Shown in pieces: positions 16,947 through 26,091 of a DNA stretch of 64,000 nt. The stretch is taken from the NCBI GenBank assembly GCA_963780655.1, contig CAWACP010000004.1:1302001-1366000 (forward strand), read 5' to 3'. This stretch comes from CAWACP01 sp963780655 (GTDB lineage Bacteria > Acidobacteriota > Terriglobia > Bryobacterales > Bryobacteraceae). The notes beneath the pieces were generated by a model. It had not been told where the DNA came from. It saw nothing but the letters and a program-made list of their open reading frames with translations, and made no database searches. Positions within the stretch are counted from its first letter, which is position 1; each line of letters starts with the position of its first letter. The position numbers and the translations under genes were made by a program.

Positions 16947-17345
16947 ATGAGTGAACAAGTGTGCCCATGGGCCAGGTCAGCCCGAATTGCAGTCGCATTG
17001 GCGATCCTGATACTCGTTCCATGGTGGGCGCGAGCGCAGAACGCGAACGGGTCCATCAGCGGCGTGGTGTCGGATTCGTCGGGCGCGGTGATTCCGAACG
17101 CCCAGGTTGTGCTGAGGAACGAAGCCACCCAGACCGCCCGCGACACCGTTTCGAACGGCAGCGGGTTTTTCAGCTTTGCCGCGGTGCCGCCGGCGACTTA
17201 CACCATTCTGGTGACGGCATCGGGCTTCAACCAATGGGAAGAGCGCGGCGTCACCATGACGCAGGGGGCGCCGCTGACCGTGCCGAACATCGCATTGCAG
17301 GTGGCCAGCACGAAATCGGAAGTCGAGGTGGTGGCGGCCGAATGA
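16947..17345 (+). CDS. TonB-dependent receptor, N-terminal part (frameshifted from the rest)
   Basis: Carries a signal peptide (about 1-35, ending WWARA), then a carboxypeptidase regulatory-like beta domain (GSISGVVSDSSGAVIPNAQV to about residue 125). This is the usual N-terminus of large acidobacterial and Bacteroidetes-like outer-membrane receptors. The frame ends at VEVVAAE-stop. The continuation NDVVVPTDNGQASTTL is in the next frame from about 17339, so a single-base change near 17335-17341 splits the gene. If the frameshift is real the receptor is not made. If it is an assembly error, this and the next entry are one protein of about 1,195 residues. Confidence 0.85.
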   Translation: MSEQVCPWARSARIAVALAILILVPWWARAQNANGSISGVVSDSSGAVIPNAQVVLRNEATQTARDTVSNGSGFFSFAAVPPATYTILVTASGFNQWEERGVTMTQGAPLTVPNIALQVASTKSEVEVVAAE

Positions 17346-17397
17346 CGTTGTTGTCCCGACCGATAACGGCCAGGCCAGCACGACGCTGAATCAGCAC

Positions 17398-20300
17398 ATG
17401 ATCTCGCAGATCTCGCTCGCCGGCCGCGACGCCGCCGAGCTGATCAAGATCATGCCCGGCATGGGCATGACCAACGGTCTCACGAACAAATCCAGTTTCG
17501 ATGCCACCACGGGGACCGCGAGCAACACCGGCCCCATCGGCATGTACAGCGCGAACGGAACGCAGCCGAACGGCAGCATGACTATGACGTCCGATGGAGC
17601 GAACCTGCTCGATCCGGGCAATCAGGGTACGCAGACGGCTAACATCAATGCCGATCAAACGCAGGAAGTTACGCTGCTTACTTCGGCGTACGGCGCTGAG
17701 TTCGCCAAAGGGCCGGTGACCTTCCAGGCGATCGGCAAGAGCGGCAGCGCGCAGTTCCACGGGCAGGCCTATATGTATGCCCGTAACGGCGTGCTCAACT
17801 CCGAAGACTCGTATCTGAAGAGCCAGGGCATCCCGAAGCCGGAAGATCACTACTATTATCCAGGCGGCGATTTCGGCGGTCCCGTTCTGATTCCGGGTAC
17901 GAAGTTCAACCATAACCGCGACAAGCTGTTCTTCTACGGCGCGTACGAGTACATGTGGCAGCAGCAGGCGGGTACGCTGCTGAACCGCTTCATCCCAACG
18001 GCGGACATGATGGCCGGAAACTTCAGTCCGGCTTACCTCGCCAGCCTCGGACCGGCGTTTAAGAATAACTACCCGAACGACACCAATCCGCTCGGCGGCA
18101 ATGGCGGCGTGGTTGCGCCGGGCGGCATGATTCCCGCCTCGCAGCTCGATCCCAACTCCAACACTCTGTGGAAGACGCTGCCGAAGCCGAATGCGGATCC
18201 TAACGGTAACTCATCGGGCTCTAACTACCAGTATCTTCTCGGGCCGCCGCAGAACCGCTGGGAAGTGAGGCTCCGCGGCGACTATAACATCAGCGACAAC
18301 ACGAAGTTCTTCTTCTCCTGGAACCGTCAGGACGAAAAAGACGACAATCCGATTAACGTCTGGTGGTTCATGCCCGGTGCGGTACCCTATCCGTCCGACA
18401 TGCCGGCCAATCAGGTCTCGCAGGTTTACAGCGCCAATCTGACGCACGTCTTCTCCCCGACGCTGACCAACGAGTTCATCTTCGCTGACGCGACGTTCCT
18501 GAACCCGATCAACCTCGCGAACCCGGCAGCGGTGGATCCGAGCAAACTCGGCTTCCAGATGCAGGGCATCTTCAGCCAGAGCGGATATACGCCGCAGATT
18601 CCGAACTTCTTCAGCGGCTGGGCCGGCAGCGGAAACTTCTCCGGTTATTCGGCCTACACCTTCGGCGACAAGGGCTTCTCGGCAGGCTTCGGTAAACTGT
18701 CCCAGGCGCCTAACGTCTCCGATAACATCACGAAGGTGTGGGGTACCCACACCATCAAGGGCGGCTTTTACTGGGACTTCGCTCGCAACCAGCAGACCAG
18801 CGGTCCCGGTCCCCAGGGTGGCGTTCAGGGAACGACTTACTACGACACATGGGGCGCCACGAGCAGCGGTAATCCTATTGCCGACTTCGTCATGGCTCGC
18901 GCCACCGAGTTCTATCAGAACAGCGGCGGTCCGACCGAGGACTTCAAGTATTACCAATACTCGTTTTACATCCAGGATGCATGGAAAGCGGGACGCAGAC
19001 TTACCCTCACTTACGGCGTTCGCTTCGACCATATGGGCCAGTGGTTGCCATCCAGCGGCCCCGGGCTGGCGGTATGGGACCCGTCCAGTTACAACAACAC
19101 CTCCTCTGCCGGCTCATGGACCGGGTTGCAGTGGCATGCCATCAACTCCAGCATCCCCGCGTCCGGCTTCCCCTCAAAGCTGTTCTTCCCCGAGCCACGC
19201 GTCGGCGTTGCCTACGACCTGTTCGGCAACGGCAGGACCGTGCTACGCGGCGGTTACGGACAGTTCCGGTATCAGCTCGCGTATAATTCCGTCTCGCAGA
19301 GCGGCTACACCGCGCCGCTCGGATATGAAGGCGTTTCGACGAACTGGGGCTGCTGTCTTGGCTGGGAAAACTTCAACCAGTATTCTCCCGCGCTGGGCAC
19401 CCCGGGGCTTGGAACGGCAGTCAAAGGCGTCCTGCAGATGGGTGATAACCGGACGCCCTGGACCGAGACCTACAACGTAACCCTCTCGCAGCGCGTGCCC
19501 TGGAACTCGCTGGCGGAATTCCAGTACTCCGGAAACCGCAGCCACGACATGCTGCTGGATAACTCGCAGGAACAGCTGGAGAATATCCCGATCGGCACTT
19601 ACTACAAGCCCGATCCGATCAGCGGCGCTGTTAACAATCCGGCTTCGGGCAGCTTCCCGGCCAACGACTATCTGCCGCTGCACAACTATACGGGCATGCA
19701 GCTCATTTCTCACGGCAGCTACTCGAACTACAACGCGTTCATCGCTACCTGGCAGAAACAAACCGGCCGGGTAACCTTCACGGCGAATTACACCTACAGT
19801 AAGGCGCTCGGCATCCGCGATGGCCAAACCGATAACGGCGCGGGGCAGGGCGCGCTGATGGATCCGTTCGTTCTGAAGAACAACTACGGCGTGCTGGGCT
19901 TCGACCACACTCACCTGTTTAACGCTGCTTACATCGTCAATCTGCCGAGCCCGGTGCACGGCAGCAGGATACTGGGCGGCGCGGTGAATGGCTGGGAGCT
20001 GTCCGGCATCACGCAATTTTCGAGCGGCGCGCCGATTCAGCCGAACACCGGCGGTTCGATGAACGCCAGTTATCCCGGCCAGTTCTCGCCTGGAGTTCCG
20101 TACAGCCAGCAGGTTCTGCTGGGAACGGACTCCTATCCCAACGCGGGCATCTATCCGGTGGTAACCTGCGACCCGCGCAAGGGCCTCGCCTCCGGTTACT
20201 ACTTCAATCCGGCATGCTTCGCTCCCGCTACGACGCAGTTCTCACAGGGCACGCTGATCTGGCCGTACATCAAGGGTCCGGCCTATTTCAACAGTGACCT

Positions 20301-20544
20301 TTCTTTGTACAAGAACTTCAACTTCAAGGAGCGGCAGAACGTCCAGTTCAGGTTCCAAACCTATAACTTCCTGAACCACCCGCTTCCCGAATTCAACGCC
20401 AGCGGCAGTAATAACGATCTGAGTCTGGTCTTCAACCAGGGCGGTAACCTGGCGATGTCCAACCAGAACGCGTTCACGACTGGCAAACCACTCAACACCG
20501 TAGGCCGCCGCGTGCTGATGCTGAGCCTGAAATACACCTTCTGA
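17398..20544 (+). CDS. TonB-dependent receptor, plug remnant and beta-barrel part
   Basis: 1048 residues continuing the gene that starts at 16947. The coding frame is already open from about 17339, ahead of this first ATG. It holds a plug-like region (ISLAGRDAAELIKIMPGM), the FAKGPVTFQAIGKSGS stretch, and a long barrel rich in aromatic and glycine residues (FFYGAYEYMWQQ, YGVRFDHMGQW, NYTYSKALGIRDG), ending with the outer-membrane-type VLMLSLKYTF. Receptors of this type import bulky substrates such as glycans or siderophores. The substrate is unknown. A terminator follows at once. Confidence 0.9.
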   Translation: MISQISLAGRDAAELIKIMPGMGMTNGLTNKSSFDATTGTASNTGPIGMYSANGTQPNGSMTMTSDGANLLDPGNQGTQTANINADQTQEVTLLTSAYGAEFAKGPVTFQAIGKSGSAQFHGQAYMYARNGVLNSEDSYLKSQGIPKPEDHYYYPGGDFGGPVLIPGTKFNHNRDKLFFYGAYEYMWQQQAGTLLNRFIPTADMMAGNFSPAYLASLGPAFKNNYPNDTNPLGGNGGVVAPGGMIPASQLDPNSNTLWKTLPKPNADPNGNSSGSNYQYLLGPPQNRWEVRLRGDYNISDNTKFFFSWNRQDEKDDNPINVWWFMPGAVPYPSDMPANQVSQVYSANLTHVFSPTLTNEFIFADATFLNPINLANPAAVDPSKLGFQMQGIFSQSGYTPQIPNFFSGWAGSGNFSGYSAYTFGDKGFSAGFGKLSQAPNVSDNITKVWGTHTIKGGFYWDFARNQQTSGPGPQGGVQGTTYYDTWGATSSGNPIADFVMARATEFYQNSGGPTEDFKYYQYSFYIQDAWKAGRRLTLTYGVRFDHMGQWLPSSGPGLAVWDPSSYNNTSSAGSWTGLQWHAINSSIPASGFPSKLFFPEPRVGVAYDLFGNGRTVLRGGYGQFRYQLAYNSVSQSGYTAPLGYEGVSTNWGCCLGWENFNQYSPALGTPGLGTAVKGVLQMGDNRTPWTETYNVTLSQRVPWNSLAEFQYSGNRSHDMLLDNSQEQLENIPIGTYYKPDPISGAVNNPASGSFPANDYLPLHNYTGMQLISHGSYSNYNAFIATWQKQTGRVTFTANYTYSKALGIRDGQTDNGAGQGALMDPFVLKNNYGVLGFDHTHLFNAAYIVNLPSPVHGSRILGGAVNGWELSGITQFSSGAPIQPNTGGSMNASYPGQFSPGVPYSQQVLLGTDSYPNAGIYPVVTCDPRKGLASGYYFNPACFAPATTQFSQGTLIWPYIKGPAYFNSDLSLYKNFNFKERQNVQFRFQTYNFLNHPLPEFNASGSNNDLSLVFNQGGNLAMSNQNAFTTGKPLNTVGRRVLMLSLKYTF

Positions 20545-20562
20545 GGCCGATGAGACCACTGC

Positions 20563-20591
20563 GCGGGGCGTCCGAAGGCGCCCCGCTTTTT
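20563..20591 (+). terminator. Rho-independent terminator
   Basis: The stem GCGGGGCG (20563-20570) pairs with CGCCCCGC (20579-20586) around an 8-base loop, followed by TTTTT. It lies 19 bases after the receptor stop. Confidence 0.85.
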
Positions 20592-20598
20592 GGACATT

Positions 20599-21099
20599 AT
20601 GATGATACGAACACTCACCGCTCTGACCATCACTACCGGCTGCCTGTATTTGTTTGCACGATCGGCCGAGAAGCCGGTCCCATATCCCGGCGATTATCGC
20701 GAGTGGACCCTGATCAAGCGTACCGAAGCTCCATCGAATGACGCCGGTTTCGGAAATCATCCCTGCGAGGCCCCCTGCACGGGCGGGGTCTATCGGATCT
20801 ACGCGAATACCAAAGCCATGGAGGGTTACCGCACCGGCAAGTTCCCCGATGGCTCCATCGTGGCGGATGAGCTACTGGAAAAAAGGGCATCCGTGGACGG
20901 CCCGCGGCGCGGGGTCGGCGTGATGGTGAAAGAGCCGCGCAAATACCGGGACACCGGCGGCTGGGGATTCGAGATTTTCGGGGAGGGCGATACGGCCACC
21001 CTCGATGCCGGCGGCAAGGCAGCCTGCTACGGGTGCCACAAGTCGCGGGCCGATCACGACATGATCTTCAGTGAGGCGCCGGCCGCCGGAGGGAATTAG
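20599..21099 (+). CDS. Cytochrome P460-like protein with one haem c site
   Basis: A small exported protein of about 166 residues. The N-terminus (IRTLTALTITTGCLYLFARS) is a signal peptide. The C-terminal CYGCHKSRADHDMIFSE gives the single CxxCH haem site, and WTLIKRTEAPS and GGWGFEIFGEGD fit the P460 beta fold. The P460 family includes hydroxylamine- and NO-oxidising enzymes, but a function cannot be assigned from this sequence. ATG 20599 is chosen over an upstream TTG. The stop abuts the DoxX-like gene. Confidence 0.82.
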   Translation: MMIRTLTALTITTGCLYLFARSAEKPVPYPGDYREWTLIKRTEAPSNDAGFGNHPCEAPCTGGVYRIYANTKAMEGYRTGKFPDGSIVADELLEKRASVDGPRRGVGVMVKEPRKYRDTGGWGFEIFGEGDTATLDAGGKAACYGCHKSRADHDMIFSEAPAAGGN

Positions 21100-21104
21100 T
21101 GGTC

Positions 21105-21968
21105 ATGTCTGTTTTGGCAAAAGTGGCTATTGGTTCGGGCGCGCCCGCCGTGTCAGATTCAAACGATATGGACCGTGTCCTTTACGGCGCCGGCCGCATC
21201 CTGTTTGGAGTGTCCCTGATAGCATTCGGCGTTCAGAACGTGTGGTTTCAGGGCACGTTCGCGGGCCTCGAGCTCACGCCGGAATGGGCGCCCGCTCATG
21301 CGTTCTGGGCCTGGCTCATGGGCGCCGCGCTTCTGGCGGCTGGCCTCGGCATCGCCGTCGGATGGCGCACGAGGCTGGCGGCGAGCATCGCCGGCGTCGT
21401 TTATCTTGCCAGCGTCCTGTTCTACCGAATTCCCAAACTGGATCTGTTCAACGACATCGGTGAGCGCACCCGGATCCTCGAGCCTCTCAGCATCTGCTGC
21501 GGCGCATTCCTGCTGGCCGGCGCGCTTCGATCCGAAAGCACCGGCTGGCGCGCCTGGGACAACATCCTCGACAGGGCGTTCACGCCGGCCCGGATCGTTC
21601 TGGGCGTGACGATGATCATTTTCGGCATCGCGCACTTCCAGATTCCGGCTTTTATCGCGTCGCTGATCCCGCCGTTTATTCCGTTCCACCTGTTCTTTGC
21701 CTGGTTCACCGGCGTGGGGTTTGTCGCCGCGGGGCTGACCATGGTGACGAAGTGGCAGATGCGGTTCGGCGCCATGATGCTGGGGCTGATGTTCTTTCTC
21801 TGGGTGGTGCTGCTGCATCGATGGAGAGTGGCTGGCGCGCTGCACAACACCGACGAGTGGAACAGCATGCTTATCGCGATGGCCATCTGCGGAGAGTCGT
21901 GGATCCTGGCCGGGCTTCCGGAATGGGCGTCGGATCGGGTGAGATCCGCGGCGCAGGGCGGAGATTGA
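21105..21968 (+). CDS. DoxX-like integral membrane protein
   Basis: About 287 residues with seven to eight hydrophobic segments in two similar halves, each with a GARILFGVSLIAFGVQ / PARIVLGVTMIIFGIAHF type helix. GGAGGG lies 9 bases before ATG 21105; a GTG at 21099 is the alternative start. It follows the P460-like gene directly and is probably co-transcribed. DoxX-like proteins are loosely linked to quinone and redox membrane functions. The exact role is unknown. Confidence 0.75.
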   Translation: MSVLAKVAIGSGAPAVSDSNDMDRVLYGAGRILFGVSLIAFGVQNVWFQGTFAGLELTPEWAPAHAFWAWLMGAALLAAGLGIAVGWRTRLAASIAGVVYLASVLFYRIPKLDLFNDIGERTRILEPLSICCGAFLLAGALRSESTGWRAWDNILDRAFTPARIVLGVTMIIFGIAHFQIPAFIASLIPPFIPFHLFFAWFTGVGFVAAGLTMVTKWQMRFGAMMLGLMFFLWVVLLHRWRVAGALHNTDEWNSMLIAMAICGESWILAGLPEWASDRVRSAAQGGD

Positions 21969-21970
21969 GG

Positions 21971-22177
21971 CTAACGATCGCGCTCTTCGAGGTGGCTGAG
22001 GCGCGCATCGAGGACGCCTTCCATTCGCAGAAGCTCAGCGCGAAACGTATCTCTCAGGTCGTCAATGCGCTTGTCGAAATGGGCTCTGAGGTCGCTCAGG
22101 CGCGAGTTGTTCACGAGAATGCCGACCAGCACCGCGAGCGTCGGAATGGCGATCGCCAGCAGTGTGTGAACGTCCAT
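21971..22177 (-). CDS. Small membrane-anchored coiled-coil protein, paralogue 1
   Basis: 68 residues: one N-terminal TM (LLAIAIPTLAVLVGIL), then a charged helix (SRLSDLRAHFDKRIDDLRDTF) to the end, LDARLSHLEERDR. It is a close paralogue of the next minus-strand gene (22251-22562), sharing both ends but lacking its repeats. Function unknown. The cytoplasmic or periplasmic coiled coil suggests a scaffold or oligomerising protein. Confidence 0.7.
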   Translation of the reverse strand: MDVHTLLAIAIPTLAVLVGILVNNSRLSDLRAHFDKRIDDLRDTFRAELLRMEGVLDARLSHLEERDR

Positions 22178-22250
22178 TCGACTTTATTGTACTCGAAGCG
22201 CTCTCAAATTCTCCCTGAGATTGCCAGGTCGTAAGCGCCGTATAGTGATG

Positions 22251-22562
22251 CTAACGGTAGCGCTCTTCGAGGTGGCTAAGCCGCTGTTCGACGTTGCTCA
22301 GGCGGGCATCGAGTACGCCTTCCACCCGCAGAAGCTCCGTGCGCAACGTATCCCTCGTGTCGTCAAGCCGCTGATCGAAATGGGTTCTGAAATCGTCTAC
22401 GCGCCCATTCGTATCGCCCAGACGCGAATTCATGTCGCCCAGACGCGAATTGACGTCTCCCAGGCGCGAGTTCATGTCTCCCAGGCGCGAGTTGTTCACG
22501 AGAATGCCGACAAGCACGGCGAGCGTCGGGATCGTGATCGCCAGCAGTGTGTGAACGTCCAT
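22251..22562 (-). CDS. Small membrane-anchored coiled-coil protein, paralogue 2 with 7-residue repeats
   Basis: 103 residues with the same TM start (MDVHTLLAITIPTLAVLVGI) and end as its neighbour. In between lies a tandem heptad repeat, NSRLGDM, NSRLGDV, NSRLGDM and NSRLGDT, encoded by imperfect 21-base DNA repeats around 22425-22495. The repeats lengthen the coiled coil by whole heptads. Function unknown. Confidence 0.75.
   Translation of the reverse strand: MDVHTLLAITIPTLAVLVGILVNNSRLGDMNSRLGDVNSRLGDMNSRLGDTNGRVDDFRTHFDQRLDDTRDTLRTELLRVEGVLDARLSNVEQRLSHLEERYR
22425..22500. repeat. Tandem 21-bp coding repeats
   Basis: Four imperfect units around CCCAGGCGCGAGTTCATGTCT. Each codes for one NSRLGDx heptad on the minus strand. 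Such repeats expand and contract by slippage in steps that keep both reading frame and coiled-coil register. Confidence 0.8.
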
Positions 22563-22588
22563 TCGACCTTATTCTACTCGAAACGCTC

Positions 22589-23443
22589 TCAAATTCTCCC
22601 TGAAATCGCCAGCTCGTACGCGCCATACAGCACGCTGTCGTCGCCGAGCGCGGCGGGGACGACATCCACTCGTGCGCGCGACCACGCCGTGATCTGGCGA
22701 CCCAGTTCCTCGCGCAGCGGCACGAATAGCCGATCGCCCGCTTTCGCAATGCCCCCTCCGATTACGATGCGCGCCGGATTCAGCAGCATGATCGCCGCTT
22801 TCAGGCCGAGCGCTAGATCGACAACGTAGCGGCTGACAAACGCGGGGTCCTGCATCAGCTCTTTCGCCGGACGGCCGTAATCGCGGTCGAGCCACACGCC
22901 GCAGCACATGCGCTCGAAGCAGCCGCGCGCACCGCACAGGCATTCCGGGCCATCGGGGCGAATGGTCATGTGACCGATTTCCCCACCATATGAATCCGCG
23001 CCCCGCCAGACCTCGCCGCGCGACACTATGCCGCCGCCGATCCCTGTGGACAGCGTCATGTAGAACAGCGGATCGAACCCGCGGCCTGCGCCATGTGCCG
23101 CCTCGCCGAGCGCGCCGACATTAGCATCGTTGTCCATCACCGGCCGCACGCCTGCAATCGGCTCGAGCCAGCCCGGGAGATCGAAGTCACTCCAGCCGCC
23201 CACGTGCGTCGAGAGCGCAATCCGTTGTTCGGTAAAGATCACGGGTCCGCCGAAGCCGATGCCGCAGCGCTCGAAACGATACTGATCTCGCCACTCGGCG
23301 GTGATGCGGGCGAGCTGTTGCAGCATCCAGTCGCGTCCGCCCGCGCGGTCGGTCTGGTGCGACTGACGCGCGATCATTCGGCCATCTTCGAACACGGCGA
23401 CGCTGAACTTCGTGCCTCCGATGTCGAGGGCAAGGGTGGTCAT
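22589..23443 (-). CDS. ROK-family sugar kinase
   Basis: 284 residues. The ATP motif LALDIGGTKFSVAVF opens the protein, DNDANVGALGEA carries the catalytic aspartate, and GHMTIRPDGPECLCGARGCFE is the ROK zinc site. Glucokinase or related sugar-kinase activity is expected; the substrate is not determinable. The start overlaps the stop of the upstream PfkB kinase gene by 4 bases (ATGA), so the two are translated together. Confidence 0.92.
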   Translation of the reverse strand: MTTLALDIGGTKFSVAVFEDGRMIARQSHQTDRAGGRDWMLQQLARITAEWRDQYRFERCGIGFGGPVIFTEQRIALSTHVGGWSDFDLPGWLEPIAGVRPVMDNDANVGALGEAAHGAGRGFDPLFYMTLSTGIGGGIVSRGEVWRGADSYGGEIGHMTIRPDGPECLCGARGCFERMCCGVWLDRDYGRPAKELMQDPAFVSRYVVDLALGLKAAIMLLNPARIVIGGGIAKAGDRLFVPLREELGRQITAWSRARVDVVPAALGDDSVLYGAYELAISGRI

Positions 23444-24429
23444 GAGAAGTGTGCCGCGGCGGCGCGAATCTCTTCGGGCGATGCGGTTCCGGTGCCGCGC
23501 TTCATGATCGTAATCGACGCCGCCAGGTTGCCGAACCGCGCTGCTTCCACCGCATCTGCACCCGCTGCCAACGCTACCGCAGTTCCGGCCGAAAAGCTGT
23601 CGCCCGCGCCGCAGATGTCCACCGGCCGGGCGATGCGCGCGCCGGGAACATGGGTGACGCCATCGTTGGTAAGCGCCAGCGCGCCCTCCGGTCCCAGCGT
23701 GACGAACATCGGCCGATCGCCAATCACCTTGCGCAGCGCTGGGTAATCATCGGCGACGAGGCCGGCGCGGGTGCACGCTTCGCGCGCTTCGTCTTCATTC
23801 GGCTTGGCAATCACGTCGCGATAGAGCTCGATGCGCTTGCGCGAATCCACCAGCACCGGCTTCGCGGGATGGCGGCAGGCGAAGTCGCAGATATGGCCGC
23901 ACAGCGCGGGCGTGACCACGCCGCCCGCTGACGTTTCGGCCTGATCGGAAACAATGAGCGCGTCAAAAGCCGCGGCCTCGCGCAGAAATAGCTCACCGAG
24001 CGCGCGGTCAAGATCGGCGGGAAGCGGCTCAGTGTGGATGAAGTCCACGCGCGGCCGGTCCTCCTCGCCGGTGTCGCGGTTTATCAGCTTGGTATAGGTG
24101 AAGGTCGGCACGCGTGCCGATCGAACCAGCAGGCCAGTGCCGACCCCGCGCCCTTCGAGCGCGCGGACCAGCTCATACCCGAAGCCATCGTCGCCCGCAA
24201 CGCCGAGCACGGCCAACTGCCCGACGCCGAGCGCGGCCAGATTATTCGCAACCGTACCGGCCGCGCCGGGAGTTACTTCGGTGCTGACTACCGCCGTGCG
24301 CGGAATGCCCGTTTCGCGGGATGGCTCCGCGGCCGAGGGGTCGTAAGTGCACCAGCGGTCCAGACACACGTCTCCGATCACCAGAACCTTCATGCGTGGA
24401 AGGGAGGCCAGAACAGACTCAACGTTCAT
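23440..24429 (-). CDS. PfkB/RfaE-like carbohydrate kinase
   Basis: 329 residues. VLVIGDVCLDRWCTYD and TPGAAGTVANNLAALG fit the N-terminal part of the RfaE (HldE kinase-domain) branch, and RPVDICGAGDSFSAG is the PfkB signature 2 with the catalytic aspartate. It may phosphorylate a heptose or another sugar. It is flanked by the unknown 24.4-25.4 kb gene (upstream) and the ROK kinase (downstream), with 4-base overlaps, forming a sugar-phosphate operon. Confidence 0.9.
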   Translation of the reverse strand: MNVESVLASLPRMKVLVIGDVCLDRWCTYDPSAAEPSRETGIPRTAVVSTEVTPGAAGTVANNLAALGVGQLAVLGVAGDDGFGYELVRALEGRGVGTGLLVRSARVPTFTYTKLINRDTGEEDRPRVDFIHTEPLPADLDRALGELFLREAAAFDALIVSDQAETSAGGVVTPALCGHICDFACRHPAKPVLVDSRKRIELYRDVIAKPNEDEAREACTRAGLVADDYPALRKVIGDRPMFVTLGPEGALALTNDGVTHVPGARIARPVDICGAGDSFSAGTAVALAAGADAVEAARFGNLAASITIMKRGTGTASPEEIRAAAAHFS

Positions 24430-25398
24430 TGCCGTGTAGCAAGCAGAGCGCGGCGGAGCGCGGGCAGGGTGGCCCGGTGATCGCCCTCGAAGTAGAAGCT
24501 TTCGCCGCCATCCGCAACGGTACGGACGAGGATTGTTTTATGCGGACGGAAGTAATACCCGGGATCGGTCGGACGGCAGCTCTCGGCGGAAATCGCCGTG
24601 GATGGGCGCGATGTCGAACACCGCGGTAGTGAAATGTTTGATGTCGCGGCCGTGCTGCCGGGTGGCATTGCGCACCATGGCCAGCGCTTTGAGGTACACC
24701 TCGGGCCCCATGGTCGCCGACCCGAAATTCAGAAGCGCGCCGCCCTCGAGCCGCTCCATGGTGTGTGCCAGAATCAGAAAATCGCGATAGCTGGTCTCGC
24801 CCCAGGCAGCGCCATCGCAGTTCGGATGCTCGTGCACGATGTCGTACCCGATGCCCACGTGCACGGTGACCGGGACCGAGAGCCGGTACGCCTCGGCCAG
24901 CACGCTGAGCGCACGATGCGGGTATTCGGCTTCCAGAATGCGGCGGCCGATGTTCTCGCCGAGGCCGGCGCCGAGCGCCTGCGCTTCCTGCACCCATTCG
25001 TTGATTTCGCCGGTTTCGGTCCACAGGCCGAACTCCCCGGTGCGGATGTAGCGCTCCACGCTTTCGGTGGTCGCGCCGATGCGCGCCAGTTCGTAATCGT
25101 GAATTGCGCCGGCGCCATTCATGGCAATGTGGTCGATAAAGCCGCGCTCCAGCAGATCGATGATGTGGCGGCTGACGCCGGCGCGGATAACATGCGCGCC
25201 CATGATGAGTACGCGCGCTGATCCACAGTCGCGAGCGGCCGCCATGCGCGCGGCCAGCGGCGCGAGATCGGGATGCTCGAACTGCGGAGCGGCGTCGTCC
25301 AGACGGAGCCAGTGCGGCTGGTGCAGCTTGTGCTCCCGTTCGGCAAGCGGCCTGAGCTTCAGTCGGCCGCGATCGAACTCAGCGTATCGGGAAGGCAT
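24426..25398 (-). pseudogene. Conserved protein of unknown function, one frameshift
   Basis: The first 270 or so residues (MPSRYAEFDRGRLKLRPL to IAPIHGDFRRELPSD) read in one frame. The natural ending (DPGYYFRPHKTILVRTVAD to ALRRALLATRQ) is in another, and the switch lies at about 24568-24578. Without the indel the protein would have about 324 residues. Motifs such as MNGAGAIHDYELARIG and VHVGIGYDIVHEHPNCDG are reminiscent of deoxyhypusine-synthase-like NAD folds, but I am not sure of the family. Its end overlaps the PfkB start by 4 bases, which argues that the full-length version is the natural gene. Confidence 0.6.
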
Positions 25399-25402
25399 CG
25401 CG

Positions 25403-26062
25403 TCAGATTCCCGCGTTCTCGGCCCGTACGCGGATGCCGAGCAGCATTTTCCGCTCCATGACGAAATGCGCCGGCTCGATCAGCGCATGAACAAAGAGCC
25501 GCCCGGCGACGGCCGGTCCGGGATTCGCGCGGAAACGCACCACCAGGCGCGTGGAATTGGCGTCGACGGTGCTGAGCAGCACGAACGCCCAGGTTGCGCT
25601 CCCGTACATCTGCTGAGCGGCCGCGTTCTGCCGGGGCGATCCAACCACCAGCGCGCGACCCGGCAGGACGACGAGCGCCTCGAGCGCCGGCGCGCTCGGG
25701 TGCAGCCGAACGTTGTCGCCGGTCTGGATTCGTTGCCACGCAGGAACGATGCGGTCCGCGTTGTGAATGTCGCAGCCGAAGAGATTCTCCAGCCAGTCGT
25801 AGCTGTAGAAGCCGGCGCGCCCCTGTCCGATCTGCGCAATCCACGGCCACACGCGATCGGGCGGCGCGCCGATGGTGATTGCGCGCGTGGAAACGACGGT
25901 TGCGTGGGGCACAAGGTCGTCCCCCGGCAGCAGCATGGCGGTCTCCACGTTGGTTGAGCCCCAGCGCAGATGCCACGGGCGCACAACGAACCAGTAAACA
26001 ACGGTGGCGATCGCAACGGCGGCGGTCAGACGAAGAGCCCAGCGGATACGTTTCCCTGACAC
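25403..26062 (-). CDS. SRPBCC-like protein with N-terminal membrane anchor
   Basis: 219 residues from GTG 26062. The longer frame would run into a duplicated gene fragment. Residues about 5-25 are a TM (WALRLTAAVAIATVVYWFVV). The rest has the pattern TIGAPPDRVWPWIAQIGQGR and AGFYSYDWLENLFG, seen in SRPBCC/polyketide-cyclase-like ligand-binding folds. No Shine-Dalgarno is visible, but TATAAT lies about 9 bases before the GTG, so the message may be leaderless. Five bases separate it from the next gene of the operon. Confidence 0.75.
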   Translation of the reverse strand: MSGKRIRWALRLTAAVAIATVVYWFVVRPWHLRWGSTNVETAMLLPGDDLVPHATVVSTRAITIGAPPDRVWPWIAQIGQGRAGFYSYDWLENLFGCDIHNADRIVPAWQRIQTGDNVRLHPSAPALEALVVLPGRALVVGSPRQNAAAQQMYGSATWAFVLLSTVDANSTRLVVRFRANPGPAVAGRLFVHALIEPAHFVMERKMLLGIRVRAENAGI

Positions 26063-26091
26063 GGCTTGATTATATCGGGAGGTGGCCAGGC

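Noticed and set aside
22420..22500. CRISPR-like short regular repeats
   Set aside because: The 21-base units are contiguous, without spacers, and encode heptads of a coiled-coil protein.
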